Source: Planctomycetota bacterium
GTDB lineage: Bacteria; Planctomycetota; PUPC01; DSUN01
Length of the DNA: 28,550 bases
Reading direction: 5' to 3'
Assembly (NCBI GenBank): GCA_016872875.1
Contig: VGYW01000058.1
Coordinates: 1 to 28,550 of the forward strand
This document shows positions 21,345 through 28,550 of the stretch, piece by piece (within the stretch, counting starts at the first letter, position 1; each line of letters starts with the position of its first letter). Under the pieces are notes generated by a model. That model saw only the letters and a program-made list of their open reading frames with translations, made no database searches and was not told the origin of the DNA. A program made the position numbers and the translations under genes.

Positions 21345-21607
21345 GAGATGCGGGCAAAGATCAGGGCCAAGCCCTGGGAATGGGAGATGGCCCCGGTCCA
21401 GCCCTGTAGGGGCGTACTAGCCACTCACGGGAGGCGATAGCGTCCGTGCCCCGTAGTGCGCCCCTTCAGGGCTGGCCCGCGTACGGCCCCGCTTCCCCGC
21501 TTCCCAGGGCTTCGCCCCTTCGACTTCGCTCAGGGCAGGCTCTGGGCTGATATGGTACGCCTCTGTCGGGGCTTCCGAGCGAGTCACCAGAACCGGGGGC
21601 CATACTC
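21345..21607 (+). repeat. Composite palindromic repeat, full-length copy B with a nested repeat
   Basis: It has the same order of parts as copy A (67-292), including the middle inverted repeat (CCAGCCCTGTAGGGGCG against CGCCCCTTCAGGGCTGG). Its second AGGGC-palindrome is split by 24 nt (21518-21541) reading CTTCGACTTCGCTCAGGGCA, a widespread short repeat of environmental genomes. Confidence 0.75.
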
Positions 21608-21624
21608 GCAGAGCGAAGAAGAAC

Positions 21625-21650
21625 TTGACAAGTGAAAAAAAACCTATACT
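21625..21650 (+). promoter_or_regulatory. Possible promoter of the PEP-CTERM gene
   Basis: TTGACA (21625-21630) and TATACT (21645-21650) are only 14 nt apart with an A-run between. Both boxes are good, but the spacing is short for sigma70. Confidence 0.4.
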
Positions 21651-21706
21651 GGGGCGCGCGGGTTGTCGGCAATCCCGAATGGGCACAGCAAGCAGGAGGT
21701 CCGTTC

Positions 21707-22447
21707 ATGGCCAGAGGGCGTCGGTTCTGCGCAAGCGGCGTGTGCCTTCTCTCGTTGGCTGCCTGCCTGGTTGCGCGGGCGGGCGTGATCTACGAAGAGA
21801 ACTTCGACGGCCCGGCCAACCCAGGGTGGACCACCAACGACCCCCTGAACATGTACTGGGACCAGCCCAATGGTCGCTACCATGTGATGAGCTGGGGTGG
21901 GAGCAACACCTACGCGTTCCGCAGCGTCCCCATCCAGGCGGGTACGTCCTACAGGTTGGAGTTCGACGCCTACGTCACGCGGATGGACGCTTTGGCCGAC
22001 GTTCGCTTCGGGTTCGGTGACCCTGACATGACGGTGGACCAGCCGGCAACATTGTAGACGGGCTACTGGAGTGCTGGCGCAAGCATCGCATCGGTTCCGA
22101 CCATCGGCGCGCCCCAGGGCGGCACGTGCTGCCCCTTCAGTCTCAACACCTGGTACCATCATCAGATGGACTGGTCACAGAGCGATCAATTGCTGACGTA
22201 CGCGCTGATAGAGCGGAGTACCGGCAATGTGGTGTTCACCAATACATATCCTAACCTGGGCATCTTCTTGGGCATGGACCGCCTGTACACGTCCTCCATC
22301 GGTGACGGCCTCGGCGCTGTGGGCGAGGGGTACGTAGACAACGTACGCCTGACAACGGCTGATATCCCCGAACCGACATCGATCCTCCTGGTCGGCGCCG
22401 GCCTGGCTCTGGCGGCGTGGCGACGCCGCGCGCGCTTGCAGCGATAG
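21707..22447 (+). pseudogene. PEP-CTERM sorting-domain protein interrupted by an in-frame amber codon
   Basis: The ATG at 21707 has AGGAGG 8 nt upstream and starts a signal peptide (RRFCASGVCLLSLAACLVARA). A jelly-roll-like exported domain follows (ENFDGPANPGWTTNDPLN; SYRLEFDAYVTRMDALADVR). At codon 117 (22055-22057) there is a TAG. The same frame then stays open and continues the domain for 129 more codons (DWSQSDQLLTYALIERSTG; GYVDNVRLTTADIPEP). It ends with a canonical sorting signal: PEP, then the hydrophobic segment TSILLVGAGLALAAW, then Arg-rich RRRARLQR. Such proteins are exported and processed by an exosortase at the cell envelope. TAG ends other genes here, so recoding is unlikely. 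A point nonsense mutation or a base error is the simplest reading. Confidence 0.85.
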
Positions 22448-22450
22448 GCC

Positions 22451-22465
22451 GAGGCAAGGTGCCTC
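22451..22465 (+). terminator. Short terminator-like hairpin after the PEP-CTERM gene
   Basis: A perfect 6-bp stem (GAGGCA, 22451-22456, against TGCCTC, 22460-22465) with a 3-nt loop is followed by TCTTC, four bases past the stop. Confidence 0.35.
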
Positions 22466-22505
22466 TCTTCGCACCGGCCCACCCGATCCCGGTTCTCCCA
22501 CACGC

Positions 22506-24320
22506 TCAATCTGTGCGCGCCAGCAACCGGCGGAACTGCTTGAAGCCTACGGGGACGCGGGCGCCTTTGAGAAGGAAGTGTGCGATGGTCAGAGAATAGA
22601 GCTTGCGTGCAGCGTCCAGCGTGATACGTGAGGCGTGACCCGTGACGCGTGACAGGAAGGTGAGGACGTCGGTTTCGGCGGCGAGGGGGGGACGCGGGGC
22701 AGAGAGGCCCCGCCCACAGGGGCGGCAGGTGACGACGAGGTCGTGGGTGACGGCGCCCTCGGCGGTGAACTGCTTGAAGCTCTGGTTCGGCCCCTTGTCG
22801 AAGATGACGGCGGACTCGACGGCGAGGGCGGCGTCGGCGATGGCGTCCTGAAGGGCGCGCCAGACCTCGCCCGAGGCATTGTGGAAGACGATGCTGAAAC
22901 GGCCCCCGCGCTTGAGCACGCGCCGCACCTCCGCGAAGGCTTTGGACATCATGGCCTCGTAGTCGTCCACGCTCTTGCGCTGGGTGCGGCTGACGATGGC
23001 TTCGTCGGCCACGCGGGTGCGGACGCCGAGCCACGATTCCCAGAGCAGGTTCAGCTCGGAGTAGGCGATGTTGGCGCCGAACGGCGGGTCGGTGAAGGCG
23101 TAGTCCACCGAGCCGTCAGGAATGTTGGCGAGGTCCGTTGCGCTCTGGGTGGAGATCCGGACGGCATCGGAAATCCGAAATCCGGAATCCGAAATCCGAA
23201 ATGAAGAGGCGGAGAAGAAGCGGAGGGCGTCGGCGAGCTTGCGCCGGAAGAGGGAGAGGAGGTTGAGCTCGGGGTGGAAGCCTGGGATGTACATGGTGCC
23301 GAGGATTGGGCCAGGGGCGCAGCCGAGGGCGGGGATGTATTTGTTGGTGCGCGAGGCGCGGGGCATGGCGGCGGTGAGGCAGAAGAAGAGCTGGGCGCGG
23401 CAGGCGAGGCCGGGGAGCGTGGCTGCGGCGTGCCAGAGAGTTGCCAGGGCGCGGAGGTTGCGGCGGGTGAAAAGCTCGTCCACGCGCGAGATGCCCTGGG
23501 CGTGGACGCGCGCGATCTCGTCGCCCCGCTCGGGGATGGGGGTGCGCGGGTAAGGGAAGCGGTCCTCCCAATCGCCCTCGCCCGCGGCTTTGGCGAGCTC
23601 GATGTCGGGCGGCTCGGGCGGGGCCTCCTGGCGGCCGCAGCCGCGCGAGCAGTCGAGCGCGATGAGGACGGGGACGGGCTGGAGACGCTCCCACTTGTCC
23701 TTGCGCCCCTCGAGGCCGCATTGTGGACAGCGCATGGTGCCGGCGACGCGGCGCCCCTGGCGGGCGACGTCCCAGAGGGCGAACTCCGCGCCGCACGACG
23801 GGCAGGCGTAGCGGTCGCTCCAGACGGTGTAGGCGATGGTGGCCGGCCCGCCGCAGGCGCGGCAGCGCGTGGCGTAGAGGGGCTCGAGCTCGGGACGCAC
23901 CACGTCGAGGACAAGCGCCGCTTCTTGCTCCAGGCGGGCGGGGTCGGGCCGGGCGCAGTAGTTGTGGGCGATGAAGGTGGCGGCGGGCGAGAGGTCAATG
24001 AGGAGGGCGCGGCGGCCGGCCCGGAGCGCCGCCACGCCGGTCATCCCGGAGCCGCAGAAAGGGTCGAGCACGACGTCGCCGGGGCGAGTGTACCGCTCGA
24101 TGAAGGGGAGGATGCCTTCGGGGGGGACCTTTGTGTGGTATGAGTGGGCGCGGTAGGCGGCGGAGCCTTTGGAGGCGAGGACTTCCTCCGGCAGCTCGGC
24201 GCGGGCCGCGGGACGGCAAGCGGCGCTGCCATCGAGGAACGCCGCAAGCGCAGGGTTGGCCCCGGCCGTGTAGGCCGGAGGCGAGTCGAGCAGTGGGGGT
24301 TGGTAGGTCGTGCGGCTCAA
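22506..24320 (-). CDS. DNA methyltransferase (N4/N6 type) with zinc-binding insert
   Basis: This is a SAM-dependent amino-methyltransferase acting on DNA adenine or cytosine. Residues 61-105 carry motif X-like and motif I sequence (YHTKVPPEGILPFIERYTRP, then LDPFCGSGMTG at 85-95). Two CxxC pairs (CRACGG 153, CPSCGA 173) and CPQC (198) form a zinc-binding insert. Motif IV is DPPF at 411-414 (DYAFTDPPFGANIAYSE). No restriction endonuclease or specificity subunit is adjacent, so it is an orphan or part of a distant system. Two stretches come from dispersed repeats: FRISDSGFRIS (374-384, from AAATCCG units) and SRVTGHASRIT (about 557-567, from CGTGACGCGTGAC). Both are in frame. The TTG at 24320 is the only start before the conserved part and lacks a clear ribosome-binding site, so the true start is uncertain. 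Confidence 0.85.
   Translation of the reverse strand: MSRTTYQPPLLDSPPAYTAGANPALAAFLDGSAACRPAARAELPEEVLASKGSAAYRAHSYHTKVPPEGILPFIERYTRPGDVVLDPFCGSGMTGVAALRAGRRALLIDLSPAATFIAHNYCARPDPARLEQEAALVLDVVRPELEPLYATRCRACGGPATIAYTVWSDRYACPSCGAEFALWDVARQGRRVAGTMRCPQCGLEGRKDKWERLQPVPVLIALDCSRGCGRQEAPPEPPDIELAKAAGEGDWEDRFPYPRTPIPERGDEIARVHAQGISRVDELFTRRNLRALATLWHAAATLPGLACRAQLFFCLTAAMPRASRTNKYIPALGCAPGPILGTMYIPGFHPELNLLSLFRRKLADALRFFSASSFRISDSGFRISDAVRISTQSATDLANIPDGSVDYAFTDPPFGANIAYSELNLLWESWLGVRTRVADEAIVSRTQRKSVDDYEAMMSKAFAEVRRVLKRGGRFSIVFHNASGEVWRALQDAIADAALAVESAVIFDKGPNQSFKQFTAEGAVTHDLVVTCRPCGRGLSAPRPPLAAETDVLTFLSRVTGHASRITLDAARKLYSLTIAHFLLKGARVPVGFKQFRRLLARTD
22621..22656. repeat. GTGACGCGTGAC repeat inside the methylase gene
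   Basis: GTGATACGTGAGGCGTGACC then CGTGACGCGTGACAGG belongs to the family of the leaders at 10591-10620 and 13643-13665. It is in frame near the methylase C-terminus. Confidence 0.6.
23169..23203. repeat. AAATCCG repeat inside the methylase gene
   Basis: Four to five copies of AAATCCG/GAATCCG encode the FRISDSGFRIS stretch, between the helical region and motif IV. It is a low-complexity insert in the reading frame. Confidence 0.7.
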
Positions 24321-24335
24321 GGGTTGCCAGGGTTT

Positions 24336-24446
24336 GTAGTGCGGCCTTCAGGCCGTGGGAAGAGACGGGCTGAAGCCCGCACTACGAACATGGGACGGGC
24401 TAAAGCCCGCACTACGAACCAGGAGACGGGCTGAAGCCCGCACTAC
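24336..24446. repeat. Cluster of four REP-like units between dnaE and the methylase gene
   Basis: One inverted unit (GTAGTGCGGCCTTCAGGCCGT, 24336-24356) is followed by three direct units of the ACGGGCTGAAGCCCGCACTAC type (24365-24385, 24395-24415, 24426-24446). They are spaced 30-31 nt apart and joined by GAAC-rich links. The last unit ends seven bases before the dnaE stop. Confidence 0.85.
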
Positions 24447-24452
24447 GAACTG

Positions 24453-27400
24453 TCATACGCTCGCAGGCTTCTGCGGCCTGCGGGCGCGGCTCGGGGACGA
24501 TGGGCGCCCGCCATTGCCGTTGCCATTGTCCTTGCGCGGGACGAAGCGGACGTGGGCGCGCCCGACGATCTGGGCCGCGGCGTCGAGGAGCTTGTCGGAC
24601 GGCTCGACTCGGAAGTCGTAGCCGGCCCTCAGGAGATAGGTGCCGCCGCTCTCGGTGCGGATGCGGATGTAGACCGGCAGGTCCCCGTGATTGGAGGAGA
24701 AGAGCTCGCGGAGCTGCACAAGGGTCGGCTCCGTCGCCGTATCCGGGTCCAGCTCCACGAGGAGGCCGCCGGCGAGGCGGAGGTGCGCGTGCTCGATGGG
24801 GACGACCTGGTAGGCGCGGAGGGTCGGCTCGTTGCCCTGGAAGTCCACGCGGCCGCGGACGAAGACGATGGCGTCCTTCTTGAGGAACTTGCCGTACTCG
24901 GCGAACTCCTGGGCGAAGAGGACGCCGCCGGCCGCGCCCTCGAGGTCGGAGAGCTCGTAGCGCGCCCAGCGCTGGCCCTCGAACGGGCCTTTGCGGGTGA
25001 CGGCCTGTCGGACGTTGTCGAGGACGCCGCCGATGACGACCTCGGCGCCGTCCTCCTGCGCCGCGAGCTGGGCGGTGGTGGCCGTGGCGTACATGTGGAG
25101 GACATCCTCGTGCTCCTGGAGGGGGTGGCCTGAGACGTAGAAGCCGAGGAGGTCCTTCTCCCAGGCCTGCTGCTCGCGGATGGGGGCGTCGGGGAGGTCG
25201 GGCAGCCGCTCCTGGGCGGGCGCCTGCTTGTCGTCCAGGAGGGTGAAGAGGCTGGCCTGGCCGCGCGAGCGGTCGGCCTGTGCGGATGAGGCGACGGCGA
25301 GGGCCTGGTCGAGCGCGGCGAGGAGCTGGCCGCGCGTGCCGCCCAACCCGTCGCACGCCCCGCACTTGACGAGGGTTTCGAGTGCGCCGCGGGTCACGTG
25401 GTGGCTGTCGGAGCGCTCGGCGAGGTCGAAGAGCGAGCGGAATGGGCCGCCCTTCTCGCGGGCCGCGACGATGGCCTCGGCGGTCTTGTCGCCCAGGTTC
25501 TTGATTGCGGCGAGGCCGAAGCGGATGCTGCCGCCCTCCGTGCGGAAGTCCGCGTGGCTCTGGTTCACGTGGGGCGGCAGGACCTCGATGCCGTGGGCCT
25601 TGGCGTCCTTGACGAAGGCGATGACCTGGTCGCGGTTGGAGCGCTCGCAGGTCATGGAGGCGGCGAAGAACTGCACCGGGTAGTGTGCGCGGAGGTAGGC
25701 CATGCGATAGGCGAGGTAGGCGTAGGCGGTCGAGTGCGCCTTGTTGAATCCGTAGCCGGCGAAGAACTCGATGAGGTTGAAGATCGCCTCCGCCGTCCTC
25801 CCGTCCAGGTCGCGCTCGATGCACCCGTCAATGAACGCCTTGCGGCGCGCGTTGATGACCGACTCCTTCTTCTTGCTGATGGCCTTGATCATCGTGAGAG
25901 CTTCGCCCATCGAAAGCCCACCGAGGTCGTGGGCGAGCTGCATGATCTGTTCCTGGTAGACGATCAGGCCGTAGGTGCCCTTGAGGTACGGCTCCAGCTT
26001 CGGGTGCAGGTAGCTGATCGGCTCGCGGCCGTGCTTGCAGTTGATGAACTTGTCCATCATCCCGCTCATGAGCGGCCCGGGGCGGTAGTAGGCCACGATG
26101 GCGATGATATCCTCGATGTTGTCGGGCCTGGCGCGGGTGAGGAGGTTTCGCATGCCCTGTGAGGCGAACTGGAAGACGCCCTCGGTCTCGCCCCTCTTGA
26201 GGAGCTCGTAGGTCTTGGCGTCGTCGAGGGGGAGCTGTGTCAGGTCAATGCGGGTCCCGGTCTCTTTCTCGACGAGGCCGAGGATTTCGTGGCAGATGGT
26301 GAGGCTGCGGAGGCCCAGGAAGTCCATCTTCAGCAGGCCGATGGCCTCGACGTCCTCGAAGACGAACTGGGTGGTGATGGTGTCGCCGGTCCTGCACAGT
26401 GGGACGTGCTCGGTGAGTGGGCGGTCGGAGATGACGACGCCCGCGGCGTGGGTGGAGGCGTGGCGCGCGAGCCCTTCGAGGCGCATCGCCACGTCGAGGA
26501 GCCGGTGGATGCGCGGGTCGTCCCGGTAGCGCTGCTGGAGCTCGGGGGTCTTCCCCAGGGCCTCCTTGAGGGTGATGTGGAGGACCTCGGGGACCTCTTT
26601 GGCGATGGCGTCGACTTCCTTGAGCGGAATGTCCATCACGCGGCCGACGTCGCGGATGGCGGCCCTGGCGCCGAGGGTGCCGAAGGTGACGATCTGTGCG
26701 ACGCAGTCGGCGCCGTACTTGCTGCGGACGTAGTTCAGGACCTCCTCGCGGCGGACCTCGCAGAGGTCAACGTCAATATCCGGCGGCTCGCGCCGCTCGG
26801 GGTCAAGGAAGCGCTTGAAGAGGAGGCCGTGCTGGAGGGGGTCGAAGTCGGTCATGCCCAGGGCGCGGGTGATGAGGCAGCCGGCGCCCGAGCCGCGCAG
26901 GCCGACCGGGATGTCGTGCTCGCGGGCGTACATGCAGAAGTCGCGGACGATGAGGAAGTAGCTCGCGTAGGCCATCTCCTTGATGATGGCGAGCTCTTCC
27001 TCGAGGCGCGCGGCGTAGTCCGCGGGCGGGGTGCCGCCGAACATCTCCCGCAGCCCGTCGAGGGCCAGCTTGCGCAACTGCTCGTCGTTCGTCATCGCCC
27101 CGGAATCGAAGGGGGGGAAGTGCCGCTTCGAGAAGTCCAGCCTCACGTTGCAGCGCTCGGCGATGGCCAGCGTGTTCGCAATGGCCTCGGGCAGCTCCTT
27201 GAACCGCTCGGCCATTTCCTGGGCCGACGCGAAGTAGAACTGGTCGCTCCCGAAGCTCATCCTGTCCTCGTCGGTGAGCACCTTGCCGGTGTTGATGGAG
27301 AGGAGTGCCTCGTGTGCCGCGGCGTCGTCGCGGCGGAGGTAGTGGACGTCGCTCGTCGCCACCAGCGGCACGCCGAGGTCGCGGGCGATGGCGAGTTGCC

Positions 27401-27980
27401 CGCGGTTCACCGTCCGCTGCTCGTCGAGGCCGTTCTCCATCAGCTCGATGTAGTAGCGGCCCGCGCCGAAGAGGTCGCGGTACTGGGCCACCACGTCGCG
27501 GGCCACGCCCCCGCGGTCGGCCAGGATGTGGTGTGCGACCTCCGACTTGAGGCACCCGCTGAGGCAGATGAGCCCCTCGCTGTGCTTCTGGAGGAGCTCC
27601 CAGTCAATCCTCGGCTTGTAGTAGAAGCCCTCCAGGAAGGCCGCTGTCGCCAGCTTGATCAGGTTCCTGTAGCCGCGGTGGTTCTCGGCGAGGAGCGTGA
27701 GGTGGAAGGCGGCCTCCTTGATGCCGCCGACCAGCTCGCGGTCGCGGCGGCTGCCGGGGGCCACGTATGCCTCGTAGCCGATGACCGGCTTGACCTTCCC
27801 CTCCGTGGCCGTCCGATAGAACTCCACCACCCCGAAGAGGTTCCCGTGGTCCGTCACCGCCACCGCGGGCATCTTCATCTCCGCGGCGGTCTCGATCAGG
27901 TCGGGAATCTTGCACGCCCCGTCGAGCAGCGAGTAGTGGCTGTGGACATGGAGGTGTACGAAGCTATCTGCTGCGGCCAT
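24453..27980 (-). CDS. dnaE: DNA polymerase III subunit alpha
   Basis: This is the catalytic subunit of the replicative polymerase. It has 1175 residues, normal for DnaE. The ATG at 27980 has AGGAGG upstream. The PHP domain is at 5-280 (FVHLHVHSHYSLLDGACKIP, VTDHGNLFGVVEFY, ATSDVHYL). The polymerase core has LRGSGAGCLITRALGM and the metal site DIDVD at 401-405 (PPDIDVDLCEVRREEVLNYV). The fingers region includes VYQEQIMQLAHDLGGLSMGE and FFAGYGFNKAHSTAYAYLAY. A helix-hairpin-helix part follows, then an OB fold (VVIGGVLDNVRQAVTRKG, VRGRVDFQGNEPTLRAYQVV). The extreme C-terminus is Asn/Gly- and Arg/Pro-rich and probably disordered. No recognisable polymerase beta-clamp box was located with certainty. 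Only REP units lie between it and the methylase gene downstream, so read-through is possible. Confidence 0.97.
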   Translation of the reverse strand: MAAADSFVHLHVHSHYSLLDGACKIPDLIETAAEMKMPAVAVTDHGNLFGVVEFYRTATEGKVKPVIGYEAYVAPGSRRDRELVGGIKEAAFHLTLLAENHRGYRNLIKLATAAFLEGFYYKPRIDWELLQKHSEGLICLSGCLKSEVAHHILADRGGVARDVVAQYRDLFGAGRYYIELMENGLDEQRTVNRGQLAIARDLGVPLVATSDVHYLRRDDAAAHEALLSINTGKVLTDEDRMSFGSDQFYFASAQEMAERFKELPEAIANTLAIAERCNVRLDFSKRHFPPFDSGAMTNDEQLRKLALDGLREMFGGTPPADYAARLEEELAIIKEMAYASYFLIVRDFCMYAREHDIPVGLRGSGAGCLITRALGMTDFDPLQHGLLFKRFLDPERREPPDIDVDLCEVRREEVLNYVRSKYGADCVAQIVTFGTLGARAAIRDVGRVMDIPLKEVDAIAKEVPEVLHITLKEALGKTPELQQRYRDDPRIHRLLDVAMRLEGLARHASTHAAGVVISDRPLTEHVPLCRTGDTITTQFVFEDVEAIGLLKMDFLGLRSLTICHEILGLVEKETGTRIDLTQLPLDDAKTYELLKRGETEGVFQFASQGMRNLLTRARPDNIEDIIAIVAYYRPGPLMSGMMDKFINCKHGREPISYLHPKLEPYLKGTYGLIVYQEQIMQLAHDLGGLSMGEALTMIKAISKKKESVINARRKAFIDGCIERDLDGRTAEAIFNLIEFFAGYGFNKAHSTAYAYLAYRMAYLRAHYPVQFFAASMTCERSNRDQVIAFVKDAKAHGIEVLPPHVNQSHADFRTEGGSIRFGLAAIKNLGDKTAEAIVAAREKGGPFRSLFDLAERSDSHHVTRGALETLVKCGACDGLGGTRGQLLAALDQALAVASSAQADRSRGQASLFTLLDDKQAPAQERLPDLPDAPIREQQAWEKDLLGFYVSGHPLQEHEDVLHMYATATTAQLAAQEDGAEVVIGGVLDNVRQAVTRKGPFEGQRWARYELSDLEGAAGGVLFAQEFAEYGKFLKKDAIVFVRGRVDFQGNEPTLRAYQVVPIEHAHLRLAGGLLVELDPDTATEPTLVQLRELFSSNHGDLPVYIRIRTESGGTYLLRAGYDFRVEPSDKLLDAAAQIVGRAHVRFVPRKDNGNGNGGRPSSPSRARRPQKPASV

Positions 27981-28020
27981 GGCCGCCTCCTGGCAAACAT
28001 AGGGCCAGGGAGCGCCCGGT

Positions 28021-28074
28021 TCGTAGTGCGGCCTTCAGGCCGTCCGGGCATGGGCTAAAGCCCGCACTACGAAC
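28021..28074. repeat. Inverted pair of REP-like units upstream of dnaE
   Basis: TCGTAGTGCGGCCTTCAGGC faces GGGCTAAAGCCCGCACTACGA, the same family as 2219-2266 and 24336-24446. A long hairpin results, about 40 nt before the dnaE start. 28075-28352 holds no gene that I can support. Confidence 0.8.
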
Positions 28075-28352
28075 GCGCGCGCCCTCCTGTCGGCTTTGTG
28101 CAACACGCCGTCGAGAAGACATCGGGGAGTTCCCCGACGAATCTGGTGCGCCGAAAAAGGCAGCACACCAGGGGATGGGCATCCAAAGGCCCCGCCCCAC
28201 AACAACTGCCGTATGCTAGCGCCGCCAGAGCGTCCTGTCAACCCCAAATTCCGGCCGCCGCATCCCCATGTCGCCACAAGCCTTATGCCGCCGGCTCGAC
28301 TCGCACCGACCAGGCGCCGAACCCCCAACCCCGCACGCCCGGGCCGCCTCTG

Positions 28353-28443
28353 AGTATGGCCCCCAATTCTGGTGAACTACTCCGGAGCCCCGATAGGGGC
28401 GTACTATAGCAGCCCAGGGCTTCGCCCTGATCTTTGCCCACAA
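28353..28443 (-). repeat. Composite palindromic repeat, shortened copy D
   Basis: GAGTATGGCCCCCAATTCTG, an altered CCGGAGCCCC stem, GGGCGTACTATAGCAGCCCA and the GCTTCGCCCTGATCTTTGCC end match the reverse of copy A without its middle. The last ~100 bases of the window (28450-28550) show no assignable gene. Confidence 0.7.
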
Positions 28444-28550
28444 GTAGGGCTTGTTTCGTAACCGTGGCGTTCGTGTTGCGTCGGGCGCTGCCGCGTGGTG
28501 GCAAAGGGTGTTGTGGGAAAGCCCGAGACGAAGAGGCAGGCACAGGAGTA

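Noticed and set aside
22058..22447. Separate small PEP-CTERM gene starting at 22166
   Set aside because: There is no ribosome-binding site or signal peptide, and the region directly before it is in frame with the interrupted upstream half.
24336..24446. CRISPR array from regularly spaced 21-nt units
   Set aside because: Spacers are only about 10 nt, one unit is inverted, and the same unit occurs singly elsewhere; it fits REP sequences.
26289..28058. 589-codon open frame on the plus strand opposite dnaE
   Set aside because: It is complementary to conserved polymerase motifs, is low-complexity and Val/Glu/Gly-rich, and has no start signal.
28109..28155. Terminator from CGGGGAGTTCCCCG and TGGTGCGCCGAAAAAGGC stems
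   Set aside because: The second stem is imperfect, there is no gene ending here on either strand, and no U tract.

Overview
This is a GC-rich bacterial chromosome segment with about 22 protein genes, no RNA genes that I can see, and an unusual density of dispersed palindromic repeats. The gene mix suggests a member of the PVC group, most likely Planctomycetota and probably a metagenome-derived genome. That mix is an exported sialate O-acetylesterase, a Tat-exported Gfo/Idh/MocA oxidoreductase, a PEP-CTERM protein, a YgcG-like TPM protein, an exported HEAT-repeat protein and retropepsin-like DTGF proteases. The taxonomy is an inference from gene content; there is no rRNA or marker phylogeny here.

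Layout. 1-400 is repeat sequence plus a promoter. 400-2028 (+) is a secreted sialate O-acetylesterase. 2344-3309 (+) holds two small helical proteins of unknown function. 3623-4738 (+) is an unknown membrane-anchored protein whose tail runs into repeat DNA. 4922-8710 (-) holds an exported HEAT protein, a translationally coupled TPM protein and a nucleotidyltransferase. 8759-10486 (-) holds a DUF2283 protein and two diverged copies of a two-gene cassette. Each cassette is a ~90-residue acidic protein whose stop overlaps (ATGA) the start of a DTGF aspartic protease, and each has its own sigma70-type promoter. 11033-12040 (+) is an unknown exported protein behind a consensus promoter. 12273-13535 (-) is the Gfo/Idh/MocA oxidoreductase. 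13730-18418 (-) runs Hsp20, Lon, then an RlmI-type rRNA methyltransferase. 18589-20833 (-) is a Cas4/RecB-like Fe-S nuclease followed by a DegT-family aminotransferase. 21707-22447 (+) is a PEP-CTERM gene interrupted by an amber codon. 22506-27980 (-) is a DNA methylase and the replicative polymerase DnaE.

The two things most worth attention are the duplicated partner/protease cassette, a compact candidate regulatory or toxin-antitoxin-like system, and the repeat ecology. At least a dozen repeat families sit between genes. Several have also entered reading frames without breaking them. The RlmI gene carries four 75-bp in-frame units, each centred on a palindrome, plus a second insertion from a different family. 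The DNA methylase carries two insertions from two further families. Longer composite elements occur in full-length and internally shortened forms, and one has another repeat inserted in it.

Several promoters (TTGACA, 16-18 nt, TATAAT-like) are clear enough to fix gene starts. Two of them, for cassette 2 and the oxidoreductase, also share the same transcribed leader repeat.
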